This document shows positions 44,416 through 53,591 of a DNA stretch of 64,000 nt, piece by piece (within the stretch, counting starts at the first letter, position 1; each line of letters starts with the position of its first letter). The notes below the pieces were generated by a model, which did not search any database, was not told where the DNA came from, and saw nothing but the letters and a program-made list of their open reading frames with translations. Both the position numbers and the translations under genes were made by a program. Source of the DNA: Thermomonas sp. S9 (GTDB lineage: Bacteria; Pseudomonadota; Gammaproteobacteria; Xanthomonadales; Xanthomonadaceae); contig NZ_JAJDFY010000001.1 of the NCBI RefSeq assembly GCF_024704365.1, positions 2,771,001 through 2,835,000 on the forward strand, given 5' to 3'.

Positions 44416-47400
44416 TTATCCCTGGAGGGCGGCGCGCACCGCGCGTGCGTTGCGCCCGATGATGTTGAGGATCACCCGCTCGCCGGCGGGCGTTTGCAGG
44501 TGGTCGTGGGTGACGCCCGGGTCGATGGCGTTGACGATGCGCACGGCGGTGTTGACCTGCGGTGCGGCCGGCGGCGGCTGCACGGATGGCACCAGTCCAC
44601 CGGCAGCGAAGGCCAAACGCTGGCCGTCCCAGGCGGGCGGAGCCTGCATGCCATTGATGGCGTCCAGAAACGCCACGCCCACGCGCTGCACGGCCGCGGC
44701 CCGCACCACGTACTCGCCGGCCGACAGCCGCGCGGGGATGGAATCGGAGGTGCCGGTCCCCGGGCCGGTGACATAGCCGCCGGCGGCGAACTTCTTGATG
44801 TTGCCCAGCAGCGCCATGACGGCCGCGACCATCGCCGCCATCGCGGCAATCGCCAGCCCCGGGCCCACGACCGGAATCGACGCCTGCGAGGCGGCCGCCC
44901 CGGCGCCGGCTTCGGCGGCGCTGGCGCTGACCTTGGCCGCCGTCTCGGCCTGCTTGGTGGCCACCGACTGCGCGGCCGCGGCGGTCTCGGCGGCCTGCTC
45001 CTGCTGGAGCAAGCCAAGCTTGACCGCCAGCATCCGCGCCTGCCCCGCCACCCACGCCTGGAACGGCTTGATGACCATCTCCTGCAAGAACGCATCGGAA
45101 ATGGCGCGGAAGATGTTGGAGAGCGCCTCGCGCATGCTTTGCGCGCCGCTGACGATCCCCTGCACCGCCTGCCCGAACGCCTCGCCGATGCGGTTCCACA
45201 CCGGCGCGAGTTCATCGGTGACCAGCCGCGTGCGTTCCAGCTCGTTGCGGAAGGCCGCCACGCGGATCACCGCCTCCGGGCCGATCGCCTGCGCGGCCTG
45301 CTGCATCGCGGGCAGCAGGCGCTGCATCTCGGCCGCCGATTGCTGCTGCAGGGCCACGATCTGCTTCCGGGCCTGGGCTTCGGTGAGCAAGCCGGCCTGG
45401 GTCTGGATCTGGATCGCCTCCTGGGCGTTGCGCAGCCGCTCCGTGACCTGCCGCCACTGGGCTTCGATCGCCTCGAGGTTGGCCTGTGCGGCCTTGACGT
45501 CGATGAGCCGGTCGATCAGCGCCACGCCCGCGGCGTCGTTCTCGGCCGCCAGGCGTGCGCGAAGATCCCGGTAGCTGCGCTCGATCGCGGCGCGCAGGTC
45601 TTCCGCCGTGTCGGTGCCGGTGAGCTGGGCGAGTTCCTCGCGTGCCTGTGCCAGCGCATCGGCCAATTCGCGCTCGGCCTGGGCGGCGGCTCTAGCGTTG
45701 GCCTGCTCGATGTCGGCGCGCTTGTTGTTGAGGACGATCAGCTCGGCCTCGATCCGCGCGACCTCGCCGCGTGCGCGCAGGCGCTCGTTCTCGTTGCCGG
45801 CGCCTGCGGCGACCTGCCGGCTGCGGGCGAGTTCCTGCTGCTTGCGGGCGATCTCGGCATCGACTTCCTGCTGCTCCAGCGCCGTCTTGCGCGCATAGTA
45901 GTCGCGCAGCGAGATCAGGCGGTCTTGCAGCGCCGCGTCGAGCGCGCGTTGCTGGCGCTGCAATGCGTCTTTGAGCAGCGTCAGTTCGGCATCGAACTGC
46001 TCGCGCGCGGCCATAGGCGAGGCACCATCGGCCGCGCTTTTCCTGGCAAACGCCTTCCGGACCAGCGCTTCGGCGTCCTTGAACTTCGGAGAGTCGAGCG
46101 CGACCCCGGCGCGCTGCGCCTGCTCGCGCAGGTCCTTGAGCGCGGCGGCCAGCGGGTCGATCTTGGCGCGGTACTGCTCGAGGAATGCGTCGAATTGCTT
46201 GCCCATCACCTCCCGGCCCAGCGCCGTCATACCCCCAGATTCCCCACTGGCGGGTAGTCTGGCCAGCGCCTGGATGTTGGCCTCGCGGTCGCGCTGCAGG
46301 CCCGCGATCTCCGCGCGTAGCGCCTTGATCTTGTCGATCTGGCGCTGATACGCCGCCACGGCGGCCAGCCCGTCCCGCTCTTGCGCGTAGAGGATTCTCT
46401 GTCGTGCGCTCTCGGCGTCGCGTTGGGCGGCGATCAGCGCCTGGGTCTTGGCGGCGATCTCCGCGCCAGCGGCCGCGATCCCCTCGCGCAGCGCGCCTGC
46501 ATCGCCACTGCCGAAGCGCTGCTCGCGCGCCAGGCGGTCGCGCGCCGCATTGGCCTGCTCGATGGCATCGCGGGCCTTGTCGGCGGCCGCCTTGGCCTTG
46601 TCGCCAGCCTCGGCCGCCTTGTCGCCCCAGATTACCCAGGCGGTGGCGCCGGCGGTCAGCAGCGTCAGGATCAACCCGATAGGGCCGCCGATCGCCGCCA
46701 TCGCCGCCGAGAGCGCGCGGGCGGTCACGGTTCCGGCCGCCTGCGCCGCGTTCAAGGCATTCTGCGCGGCCGCCAGCTTCTGCTGGGCCGGCACCAACTG
46801 CGTCTGCACGACCGTCAGACGCGCCATGCCGCTGGATGAGGCCACCGCCGCCTGCGCCGCGGCCAGCATGGCCTGCGCCTTGGCGACTTCATTCGCGGCC
46901 ACCGCCTGTGCCGCAATCGCCGCCTGCCGGTCTGCGGCAATTTTGGCCAGCTGCTTCTGCACATACGCCACGGCCTCCTGCCCGCCGCGAAACGTCGCCA
47001 CGGTCAGTGCACCCACCGCCGCAACGGCGACACCCCCGATCACGTCCTTCATGTGGCGGGCCAGCGCCGTAAACGCGCTGGACACAGCCGACGTCGCGCC
47101 CACCGACTGGTTGATCCTGTCGATCGTCCGCCCGAACTCATCGCGCACCTGCGAGAGCGCCTGGCCGATGGTCACAGGCATCGTGGCAGCCTCTGCCTTG
47201 AGCCTGCCGGACTGAGACTCCAGAGCGCGCACGACCACATCCGTGGTCAGCAAGCCAGCTTCGGCGAGTTCACGCATCCGGCCCACCGGCAGGCCTAGAC
47301 CGTCGGCCAGCGCTTGCGCCAGGCGCCCGCCGTTCTCCATGATGGAGTTGAACTCATCGCCGCGCAGCACGCCGGAGCCCAAGGCCTGCGACAGCTGCGT

Positions 47401-47846
47401 GATGACCGCGGCGGACTCCCCGGCCGACGCCCCGGACACCTTGAGCGCCAGCGCCGTGGCTTCCGTGGTCCTGGCCACCTGCGCCTGGGTGATGCCCAGG
47501 CCGCCGGCGGCCTGCGCCAGACGGGTATAGAGCGTCGATACCGCCTCATAGCCTGCGCCCGTCTGGGCCGCCACGCGATAGGCCAGCGCCTGCGCGGCGG
47601 CAAACTCCTGCACGGAACTGGTCGCAAGTCTGAGCCGCGCATTGGCCTGTTGCACTTGGTCGGCCAGCGCCGCCAGGCCGGCAATGCCGGCCCTGAGCTG
47701 CAGTGCACCCTGGAATGCCACGAACGCATTACGCGCCACCTCCAGCTGGCGCGAGATCGACTCCAGACCGGCGCGCGTCTTGCCGAGCACCCCTGGGTGC
47801 TATCCTTGGCCGTGATCCGCAGCGCGACTTTGAGGTCTCTGGTCAT
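44416..47846 (-). CDS. Tail length tape measure protein (one frameshift near the start)
   Basis: About 1143 residues, the largest phage gene. N-terminus MTRDLKVALRITAKDSTQG then VLGKTRAGLESISRQLEVA, joined by restoring one G near 47794. The tape-measure domain (GVLRGDEFNSIMENGGRLAQAL, in parts) is followed by a hydrophobic stretch (IGGPIGLILTLLTAGATAWV), long Ala/Gln/Glu-rich coiled coils (about 400-880) and a Gly-rich C-terminus (KKFAAGGYVTGPGTGTSDSI) typical of this class. Its length would set a tail of roughly 170 nm at 1.5 angstrom per residue. Confidence 0.9.
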
Positions 47847-48057
47847 GGCGGACGTCCTGGCGCTCTTCGTGCGGTACTTCTTTTATCTCGGCCTGGCGTT
47901 CACTGCCGTGCTGGCAGTGTTCCTCATGCCGCGGTGGTGGCTGGTGCTGATGGCGGCCTTTCTGGTGCTGTGCGTGGTGCTGGGCGTGGCCGAAGGGCTT
48001 GGTGCGCGATGGGCCAAGCGCGTTCGCACCGTGCTGTTCTGGCCGAACTCGCGCTGA
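47845..48057 (+). CDS. Plus-strand small membrane protein inside the tail module
   Basis: 70 residues on the strand opposite to all neighbouring phage genes. Two hydrophobic helices (about 9-28, FYLGLAFTAVLAVFL; 32-53, WWLVLMAAFLVLCVVLGVAEG) and a basic tail (ARWAKRVRTVLFWPNSR). Its ATG shares a CATG with the tape-measure ATG on the other strand. The same DNA read on the minus strand gives only a Ser/Thr/Arg-rich peptide, so the plus reading looks real. Candidate lysogeny-expressed moron, for example an exclusion or toxin-like factor; function unknown, no clear promoter. Confidence 0.5.
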   Translation: MADVLALFVRYFFYLGLAFTAVLAVFLMPRWWLVLMAAFLVLCVVLGVAEGLGARWAKRVRTVLFWPNSR

Positions 48058-48063
48058 AGGCGC

Positions 48064-48219
48064 TCACTCGCCACGGCACATCTCCTTCACCCACGCCTTC
48101 CACCCCTTCTCGTCGGCCTGCGCCGCGCGGGCGGCCACCGCCGACTGCATCAGCCGTTCGCGCTCCAGCCGGGCCGCCGCGTCGAGAAAGTCCCGCGCCT
48201 GCGGCCACGGCATGGCCAT
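48064..48219 (-). CDS. Small tail assembly chaperone-like protein (second of pair)
   Basis: 51 residues: MAMPWPQARDFLDAAARLERERL, a helical protein ending EKGWKAWVKEMCRGE. Start ATG overlaps the upstream TAA (TAATG). Position directly before the tape measure gene is where siphophages encode the second tail assembly chaperone; sequence alone does not prove it. Confidence 0.55.
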   Translation of the reverse strand: MAMPWPQARDFLDAAARLERERLMQSAVAARAAQADEKGWKAWVKEMCRGE

Positions 48220-48574
48220 TACGTCGCGGTAGCCGAAGCCTGCTCCGACGAGCCGGGCGATCCATACGTGCCACCAGAGGCGATCAGCGCCAGGCGATCG
48301 GCGGCCTGATGGAGCGCCGGCAGCACGCGGTGCGCGAAAAATCCGCGTTCACCTCCAGCACCTTCGCCGCGAGTTCCACCAGCACATCGGTCTGCTGCGC
48401 CTCCAGCCAGGCACGATCGACGCCCGCGCCGATGGCGGTGGCCTCGATCACCGCATCGGCATGGCGCAGCAGCGCGCCAGCGATATCGCCGCTGGCAAGC
48501 TCGCGCGCGATCGGCTCGATGGCCGCCAGGAACGCGGGCAGGTCACGGACGGTGACGGGGGCGATGTCAGTCAT
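48219..48574 (-). CDS. Tail assembly chaperone-like protein, frameshifted
   Basis: About 118 residues if one base is added to the A5 run at 48335-48339. Readable part MTDIAPVTVRDLPAFLAAIE, then ELAAKVLEVNADF, continuing FAHRVLPALHQAADRLALIA and stopping at TAA 48219-48221. Without the correction it ends at 48284. All-helical, acidic, and upstream of the tape measure, matching lambda gpG-type chaperones by position. Starts inside the end of the preceding gene. Confidence 0.6.
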
Positions 48575-48851
48575 GCAATGTGCTCTCCGTGTCGTAGATG
48601 TGTGGTAGCTGGCTGCGCCGGCACTCGGCCTCGAAGCTGGCGCGGCAATGGTCACGCTCGATCGGCCGGAAGATCATGTCGATCAGCGGGCGCAGGATGC
48701 GGCCGGCGAGCTTCCTTTGGCGCTCCATCCGCCAGGCAGCCGCGCTGACTGTTTCGTCCGGCAGACCATCGCCCAGCGTGAGCGCCACCCACAGCAGCTG
48801 ATCCATCGCGATGAGCAGGTGCTGGACGCGCGTTGCAAAGGGTGTGCTCAT
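48567..48851 (-). CDS. Conserved phage protein of Mu-like siphophages (unknown)
   Basis: 94 residues: TRVQHLLIAMDQLLWVALTL, PDETVSAAAWRMERQRKL, then FRPIERDHCRASFEAECRRSQ. The DET-S-x-A-x-R and HC-x-A-x-E signatures recur in a family I know from Mu-like and other phages, usually encoded close to lysis or tail genes, without an established role. Amphipathic first helix but no clear membrane anchor. Overlaps neighbours at both ends. Confidence 0.65.
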   Translation of the reverse strand: MSTPFATRVQHLLIAMDQLLWVALTLGDGLPDETVSAAAWRMERQRKLAGRILRPLIDMIFRPIERDHCRASFEAECRRSQLPHIYDTESTLHD

Positions 48852-49246
48852 AGCGTCCCCGCAAGCCTGAAGATGTCATCCGCCTGCGCCGGCGTCAGCC
48901 CGAGCGCTGGCAGCATAGCCTCCACCATGGGGTGCGCGCGCTCGATGGTCAGTGCGAACTCCCACCAGTCCTGCACGTCGCGGCCTGCCGCGGCGACCGC
49001 CGCCTCCACCGCATCCCGCAGCCCAGCACGGTTCAGCGCCTGCCGGATCTGGCGCGGCGTGACGGCATCCGGCACCGGGACGGGCGCTGGCGGCGGCGGG
49101 TAGGCGAGCATGGTCCATTCCACGCCGGTCCAATTGGGGCGCTGTCCGTCCGGCCACGGGGCCGGTGGTGGGGCGATGGGCGTCTGGCGGCCCGCGATCG
49201 GCTGGTCGGACAGGAATCCATAATCATCGTAGCTGTACACAGCCAT
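48848..49246 (-). CDS. Tail fibre assembly-like phage protein
   Basis: 132 residues. N-terminal YDDYGFLSDQPIAGRQTPIA, proline-rich centre around NWTGVEWTMLAYPPPPAPVP, and C-terminal helical domain PRQIRQALNRAGLRDAVEAA to GLTPAQADDIFRLAG, a module common at the ends of tail-fibre and fibre-assembly proteins. The gene follows the Asp-box protein, overlapping its stop, so it may be that protein's chaperone. Confidence 0.65.
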   Translation of the reverse strand: MAVYSYDDYGFLSDQPIAGRQTPIAPPPAPWPDGQRPNWTGVEWTMLAYPPPPAPVPVPDAVTPRQIRQALNRAGLRDAVEAAVAAAGRDVQDWWEFALTIERAHPMVEAMLPALGLTPAQADDIFRLAGTL

Positions 49247-50328
49247 CACGCCACCCGCATGTAATACGTGGTGCCTGGCGCTGCAGACAGCGCCGGCAGA
49301 TACCTGTAGCCCGGCCGCGAGCGCGGCAGTCCAATCAGCGATGTGCCTGACGGCAGCCAGACCATCGCCTCCTCCACGAGAGGCTGGTAGGCGACGGTGC
49401 CGCCCACCGACATCGGCAGTGACCATGTGATACCGCTGTCGCTGCTGGCGGTGTACGCCATGCTGACGCCAGCCACCCAGCGCCCGTCCGCATAGGTCAG
49501 CAGGGTCATGTACCCCAGCGTATGACTGCGCGCCGTCCAGGTGATGCCGTCGGGGCTGACACACGCCACGTTTTGCCCCACCGCCATCAGCTCGCTCCCC
49601 GACCAGGCGATGGCCTGCAGCGTCTGCGTCGTGCCGCTGCTACGCGCCGTCCAGGTGATGCCATCGGGGCTGGTGATGAGCGTTCCTGCGCTGCCCACGG
49701 CCACGAACAGCCCCAGGCCCGCCACCCACACCACGCTGTTGAGCGTCTGCGTCGTGCCGCTGCTGCGCGCCGTCCAGGTGATGCCATCGGGGCTGGTGAT
49801 GAGCGTTCCTGCGCTGCCCACGGCCACGAACAGCCCACGCGCCGACGACCACGTCACGCTGTAGAGCGTCTGTGTCGTGCCGCTGCTGCGCGCCGTCCAG
49901 GTGATGCCGTCGGCGCTGGTGACGAGCGTTCCATTGTTGCCCACCGCCACCAGCAGCGCACCCGACCATGCCGTGGCGTAGAGGTTATAGCTGGTCCCCG
50001 ATGTGCGGGTCGTCCAGGTCACGACGTCCGCGCTGGTGCGCACGACGCCGGCACCCCCGGTCGCCACATATAGCGCCCCTGCCTTGATCACGGAATAAAT
50101 CGACGCGCCCACGCTGCGGGTAGTGAACACCGCGCCAAGGGGCGGATCGTTCACCCCGGTCAGCGCCGGATACTGCGCAAGGTCCAGATACTGGCCGGCC
50201 ATCGGCGCATACCCCGATGGCTGTGGACCAGGATGGGCGATCACGCCGCCCACGGGCACGCCGACTCCGGTGGCGCCGCCTGCGCTGCCGGGGCCGTACA
50301 GGCTGCCTGCCAGATCGTAGAGGGCCAT
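49246..50328 (-). CDS. Asp-box repeat (beta-propeller-like) phage structural protein
   Basis: 360 residues. After an N-terminal segment with tail-fibre character (GGVIAHPGPQPSGYAPMAGQ, YLDLAQYPAL), residues about 70-310 are repeats of about 41 residues of the form ITSPDGITWTARSSGTTQTL plus VAVGSAGTL. Each has an S-x-D-G-x-T-W Asp-box like those of sialidases and other propellers. No catalytic sialidase residues are apparent. A receptor-binding or decoration role is plausible. The N-terminus resembles phage collar domains. Confidence 0.75.
   Translation of the reverse strand: MALYDLAGSLYGPGSAGGATGVGVPVGGVIAHPGPQPSGYAPMAGQYLDLAQYPALTGVNDPPLGAVFTTRSVGASIYSVIKAGALYVATGGAGVVRTSADVVTWTTRTSGTSYNLYATAWSGALLVAVGNNGTLVTSADGITWTARSSGTTQTLYSVTWSSARGLFVAVGSAGTLITSPDGITWTARSSGTTQTLNSVVWVAGLGLFVAVGSAGTLITSPDGITWTARSSGTTQTLQAIAWSGSELMAVGQNVACVSPDGITWTARSHTLGYMTLLTYADGRWVAGVSMAYTASSDSGITWSLPMSVGGTVAYQPLVEEAMVWLPSGTSLIGLPRSRPGYRYLPALSAAPGTTYYMRVA
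49621..49966 (-). repeat. 123-bp tandem repeats within the Asp-box gene
   Basis: Copies begin at about 49621, 49744 and 49867 (period 123 bp, 41 codons). The first two are nearly identical at DNA level over about 95 bases; the third has diverged more. Unit number could change by slippage or recombination. Confidence 0.9.
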
Positions 50329-50331
50329 GGG

Positions 50332-50596
50332 TCACCTCGATACCGTCAGGGTCACCGCATAGCCGGTGTCGGTGGGGTACTGCCGCACCCAGACATACCC
50401 AGGCCCCAGCAGCCCACGGCCGACCAGCTGCGCGGCGGGCAGCACGAACCCGCGCACGGACGGCGGCGTCGGCGCATCGGTGGTGGCCCACTCGAGCCGC
50501 ATACGATCCGCCGCCCTGCGCCAGGAACCCCGCATCGGTATCCGCCGCCACCTGCACCCAGCCGCTATCCGGCAGCGGGACGTTGAGCGTCGCCAT
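50332..50596 (-). CDS. Small phage protein upstream of the Asp-box gene, frameshifted
   Basis: About 87 residues when joined: MATLNVPLPDSGWVQVAADT then, after a shift near 50507, MRLEWATTDAPTPPSVRGFV, ending GYAVTLTVSR. Beta-rich and reminiscent of small tail-decoration proteins (the start SGWVQVAADTDAGFLAQ is common in phage structural gene clusters). No firm assignment. Confidence 0.55.
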
Positions 50597-50599
50597 CGC

Positions 50600-51350
50600 T
50601 TATCCCTGCATGATCAACCGGCCAAACTGGCCGAGCGGGCCTGCGGCATCCTTGCTCACATCCGCCAGCACCCGGCCGGAGAGCTCGAAGCGCTGAAGTT
50701 CATCCGAGATCAGCGACAGGTCCTTGGTCGGGTTGAGCGCCACGCGGTAGAGATCGAGGACGACAGGCTTGTTGCCGTCCGCCGTGTTGATGCCGTCGAA
50801 GCGCAGCTCACACCTCCGGCTGCGGCGACTTGAACATCGCCGTGCGCTTGGCCGCACCAAAGCTGTAATCGACCTTGAACGGCTGGGTGAAGCCGGTGAC
50901 GTTGAGGAACTCGATCGCGCCCTGCGCGGCATGCACCTTGTAGTCGGTGCCGGCCGCGAGGGTCGCCGGCGTACTCGCCGAATCCGTGACCAGTACCGCC
51001 GACACGAACTGATTGGCCAGCAGCCGCACCTCGCCCGCCACGATGCCGGTCGGCAGCGTCTCGTCGGTCACCGTGCCGGCGGTCACGCTGGAGGTCTGGC
51101 CGAAGAGCGAGAGCTCCAGGTTCTCGGTGGAAATCTCCTCGAGCGTGCAGGAAAACTCCCCGTCCTTGCTCTTGATCAGCTGCAAGTCGGTGAGCCGCTG
51201 GCCGGAGTGGGACTCCTTGTGCTCGATGGTCTCCACGTTGAGCGAGACCTTCAGATCCGGCACGTTGCCCACCCAGCGCAAGGCGAGCGGGTTGCCGTTG
51301 GTATCGCGGGCGGCGAGATAGACGCGCCCCTGTCCGGAAAAGTAGCTCAT
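50600..51350 (-). CDS. Phage tail tube protein (frameshift)
   Basis: About 249 residues. MSYFSGQGRVYLAARDTNGN, WVGNVPDLKVSLNVETIEHK and the ending LISDELQRFELSGRVLADVS match siphovirus major tail tube proteins of the TIGR-type found in Mu-like siphophages. The frame breaks near 50813: the first part stops after QPEV, and removing one G gives PECELRFDGINTADG. The presence of a tube without any sheath gene indicates a non-contractile tail. Confidence 0.78.
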
Positions 51351-51353
51351 GAC

Positions 51354-51776
51354 TTACTCCTTGCGGTTGATGATGTGGATGGCCTCGAATGCCAGCGGGT
51401 AGAGCAGCACGCCGGTGGCGTAGTCCGGCTTCGGTGGAGCGGCTGCCATCAGCGGCTTGTGGCCTGGCGGCTGCCAGCGGTACAGGCGCGCCATGACCTC
51501 GGTCGCCAGATCGGAGGCCGCATCGCGCGCGGCCGAGCCGCCCCTGGCGTCGCCCACATGGCGCACGGCCACGATGACCAGCCAGCGGCTGGCCACGGCG
51601 ATGGCGCCGGGCGATTTGTCGTCCTCGACGCGGTAGCCGTCGGCACCGACGAACAGGGCCGGGAAGCGCCGCCCTGCCACGGCCTCCATGGACAGCTCGG
51701 CGACCGATGACACGCCGCCCGGCACGTCCGGGATGGCGGCCAGGCGGTCGCGGATCAGGCGCTCGATGGCCAGCAT
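51354..51776 (-). CDS. Head-tail completion protein, Mu gp37/DUF1834-like
   Basis: 140 residues. MLAIERLIRDRLAAIPDVPG, RFPALFVGADGYRVED, WLVIVAVRHVG, and a terminal YPLAFEAIHIINRKE. Order after the DUF1320 gene is that of the Mu gp37 homologues (DUF1834), which complete the head-tail connector. Start overlaps the DUF1320 stop. Confidence 0.72.
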   Translation of the reverse strand: MLAIERLIRDRLAAIPDVPGGVSSVAELSMEAVAGRRFPALFVGADGYRVEDDKSPGAIAVASRWLVIVAVRHVGDARGGSAARDAASDLATEVMARLYRWQPPGHKPLMAAAPPKPDYATGVLLYPLAFEAIHIINRKE

Positions 51777-52204
51777 CACCAGCCCTCCATGCCGTCGCGT
51801 CCGAACACCGGCGCCGGCCCGCTCTTGGCGGCGGCGAGCGACAGCGCCGGCTGGCTCGCGGGCGGAAGAACGGCCGGCAGGCCCAGACTCACGATGCCCT
51901 TGGCGATCGCCTCCAGCAGCTTGCGCGCATCCTCGTAGCGGCGGCGCACCTCGTCGGAGGCGACGTCCTCCCACAGCCGGTAGCGCGCGATGTCGCAGGC
52001 AATGCGCGCGAGCGCTGCCGGCACGGTCGGCAGCGGCAGCTTGTAGCGGCTGGCGATATAGCCGTCGATCTCGGCCTGCGCGTCGTCGAGCGCACGCTGG
52101 GCCACGGCGGCATCGACCACGCCCGAGCCGGTGCGGTCGGTGCGCTGGGCGATCTCATCCTCACCGTAGCGGGTGATGAGGTCGGCGAGCGTGGCGTAGG
52201 CCAT
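51776..52204 (-). CDS. DUF1320 head-tail connector protein (Mu gp36-like)
   Basis: 142 residues. AYATLADLITRYGEDEIAQR, then AQAEIDGYIASRYKLPLP and ARIACDIARYRLWE define DUF1320, a helical adaptor binding the portal vertex. The C-terminal 35 residues are Pro/Ala-rich and variable. Intact. Confidence 0.88.
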   Translation of the reverse strand: MAYATLADLITRYGEDEIAQRTDRTGSGVVDAAVAQRALDDAQAEIDGYIASRYKLPLPTVPAALARIACDIARYRLWEDVASDEVRRRYEDARKLLEAIAKGIVSLGLPAVLPPASQPALSLAAAKSGPAPVFGRDGMEGW

Positions 52205-52207
52205 GCC

Positions 52208-52417
52208 TTAATCCTTGACCTCGGCCACGGCCAGCATCGGATCTGCGCGCAGCGCCTCGGCCTGCCAGGGCTCGGCCTCGATGAGCTTCGGCTCGCGGCC
52301 GAAGGGGCCGAGATTGGCGCGGTAGCGCGGCATATCGCCCAGCGCCGCCACGGTGCGCACCATCAGGCGCACGGTGGAGGCGGCGGGCTGGGCGGCGGTT
52401 TTATCGGCGCGGGCCAT
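52208..52417 (-). CDS. HI1506-like phage protein (Mu gp35-like)
   Basis: 69 residues between the major head and DUF1320 genes, the slot of Mu gp35. The C-terminal FGREPKLIEAEPWQAEALRA resembles the HI1506-related family, thought to be a minor head component. Small, basic at the start, no membrane helix. Confidence 0.65.
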   Translation of the reverse strand: MARADKTAAQPAASTVRLMVRTVAALGDMPRYRANLGPFGREPKLIEAEPWQAEALRADPMLAVAEVKD

Positions 52418-52427
52418 GCGTCACCCC

Positions 52428-53333
52428 TTAGCTCAGCCACGGCGAGACGATGACCTCGACCGCGCGGTAATTCGGGTTGCTCTCGCCGCCGGTGATCTGC
52501 TGCGCCTCGATGAGCGAGAGCGCCTGCGCGCGCAGGGTGGACGGCACCACTAGATGCGTGGGCTTGACGCCCATCGGCCGGCCGCCGTCGGCCTTGATGC
52601 CCATCATCGCGGCCATCGCGGCGTTGAAGTTGGCGGCATCGAGCGCGGCCTTGCTCTTGTAGGCCAGCTGCCAGAAGCCAAAGCCGGCGTTGCAGCGATA
52701 GCGGATGCCGTAGCGGTACTCGTCGCGCATGAACACGCCCTCGTCCTGGGAGCTGGTCATGGCCTCGAGCTCCGGCGTGGTGCGCTCCTGGAAGATCAGC
52801 GGCTTCAGCGCCCGGCTGGCGTCGAGCAGATACCAGGCAGGATCGGTGCCGGCTTGCAGGTTGGCAACCAGCGCCGCCGTGCCGGTGCCGTCCACGTTCG
52901 GATAGACCGGGTGGTCGGTGTCGAAGAAGTTCTGGCCATCGAAGCACAGCGTCGTCTCGCCGGCGGCCAGCAGGGCGAAGACCAGTTCATCGGCGTGCGC
53001 CTTCGCCGCGCGCCCCATCTCGGCGAACAGTGGCGTATAGACGCCGACGTTGTCATCCTCGATGTCGGTGCGCTTGACCGCGACGGTGCCCTCGTAGAGC
53101 TTGTTCTGCACCTGGTAGGCGCTGGAGGCCATGTCCTTGGCCACCCGGTCGCCCACCCATTCGCGCAGCTTCGGGAACTGGTTGAGCCAGCCGTAGGTGT
53201 TCGAGGTGTTTGAAGACGGAACGCGGGTTGCGATCTTCTCCCAATCGGTGGGGGTCGCGGCCAGCGCGTCCTGGAAGGCTTTCGAGAAGCCGGTGCGCAG
53301 ACTGGTGATCAGCGCGGGGGTGATGATGGCCAT
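52428..53333 (-). CDS. Major head (capsid) protein, Mu gpT family
   Basis: 301 residues, intact. N-terminal TPALITSLRTGFSKAFQDAL, YGWLNQFPKLREWVGDR, then ELVFALLAAGETTLCFDGQNFF-type and FDTDHPVYPN segments and LVVPSTLRAQALSLIEAQ are characteristic of Mu-like gpT capsid proteins. It is not preceded by a long prodomain; the scaffold is supplied by the I protease gene upstream. Confidence 0.92.
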   Translation of the reverse strand: MAIITPALITSLRTGFSKAFQDALAATPTDWEKIATRVPSSNTSNTYGWLNQFPKLREWVGDRVAKDMASSAYQVQNKLYEGTVAVKRTDIEDDNVGVYTPLFAEMGRAAKAHADELVFALLAAGETTLCFDGQNFFDTDHPVYPNVDGTGTAALVANLQAGTDPAWYLLDASRALKPLIFQERTTPELEAMTSSQDEGVFMRDEYRYGIRYRCNAGFGFWQLAYKSKAALDAANFNAAMAAMMGIKADGGRPMGVKPTHLVVPSTLRAQALSLIEAQQITGGESNPNYRAVEVIVSPWLS

Positions 53334-53339
53334 GCCTGT

Positions 53340-53591
53340 TTACTCCTTTGCGGTGGATTCGAGATGGGCGCAGCCTGCGCCGGTGATGCGGTAGCGGTCG
53401 CCGTCGCGGCGCACGAGCCCCTGCTCGGCCAGGGTGGCGAGCAGGAAGTCCACATGCGCGGCCAGATCGGCCAGCGCGCGGCGCGGGATGAAGCCGCCCA
53501 CCTCCTGCTGGCTGGCGGCCATGCGCTCGACGTAGAGCCGCTCTAGAATCAGGCGGCGGCCTGCGTCGTTGTCGCGCAGAATTTCACGCAC
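53340..53591 (-). CDS. Small winged-helix-like phage protein
   Basis: 83 residues: LILERLYVERMAASQQEVGG, FIPRRALADLAAHVDFLLATL, LVRRDGDRYRITGAGCAHLE. The pattern of three helices and a GDRYRIT hairpin is that of a winged helix, like the protein at 61318-61644. Located between protease and capsid genes, where Mu has the Z/scaffold end and small ORFs. Role unknown. Confidence 0.6.
   Translation of the reverse strand: MREILRDNDAGRRLILERLYVERMAASQQEVGGFIPRRALADLAAHVDFLLATLAEQGLVRRDGDRYRITGAGCAHLESTAKE

Noticed and set aside
47883-48074. A 63-codon minus-strand reading between the chaperone-like gene and the tape measure
   Set aside because: Ser/Thr/Arg-rich with no structure; it looks like the antisense of the hydrophobic plus-strand protein.
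48219-48574. Programmed frameshift of lambda G/GT type before the tape measure gene
   Set aside because: The break lies in an A5 run far from the gene end, the corrected frame ends in its own TAA, and the next gene has its own TAATG start. Similar breaks are scattered over the window, so a sequence error is the simpler explanation.
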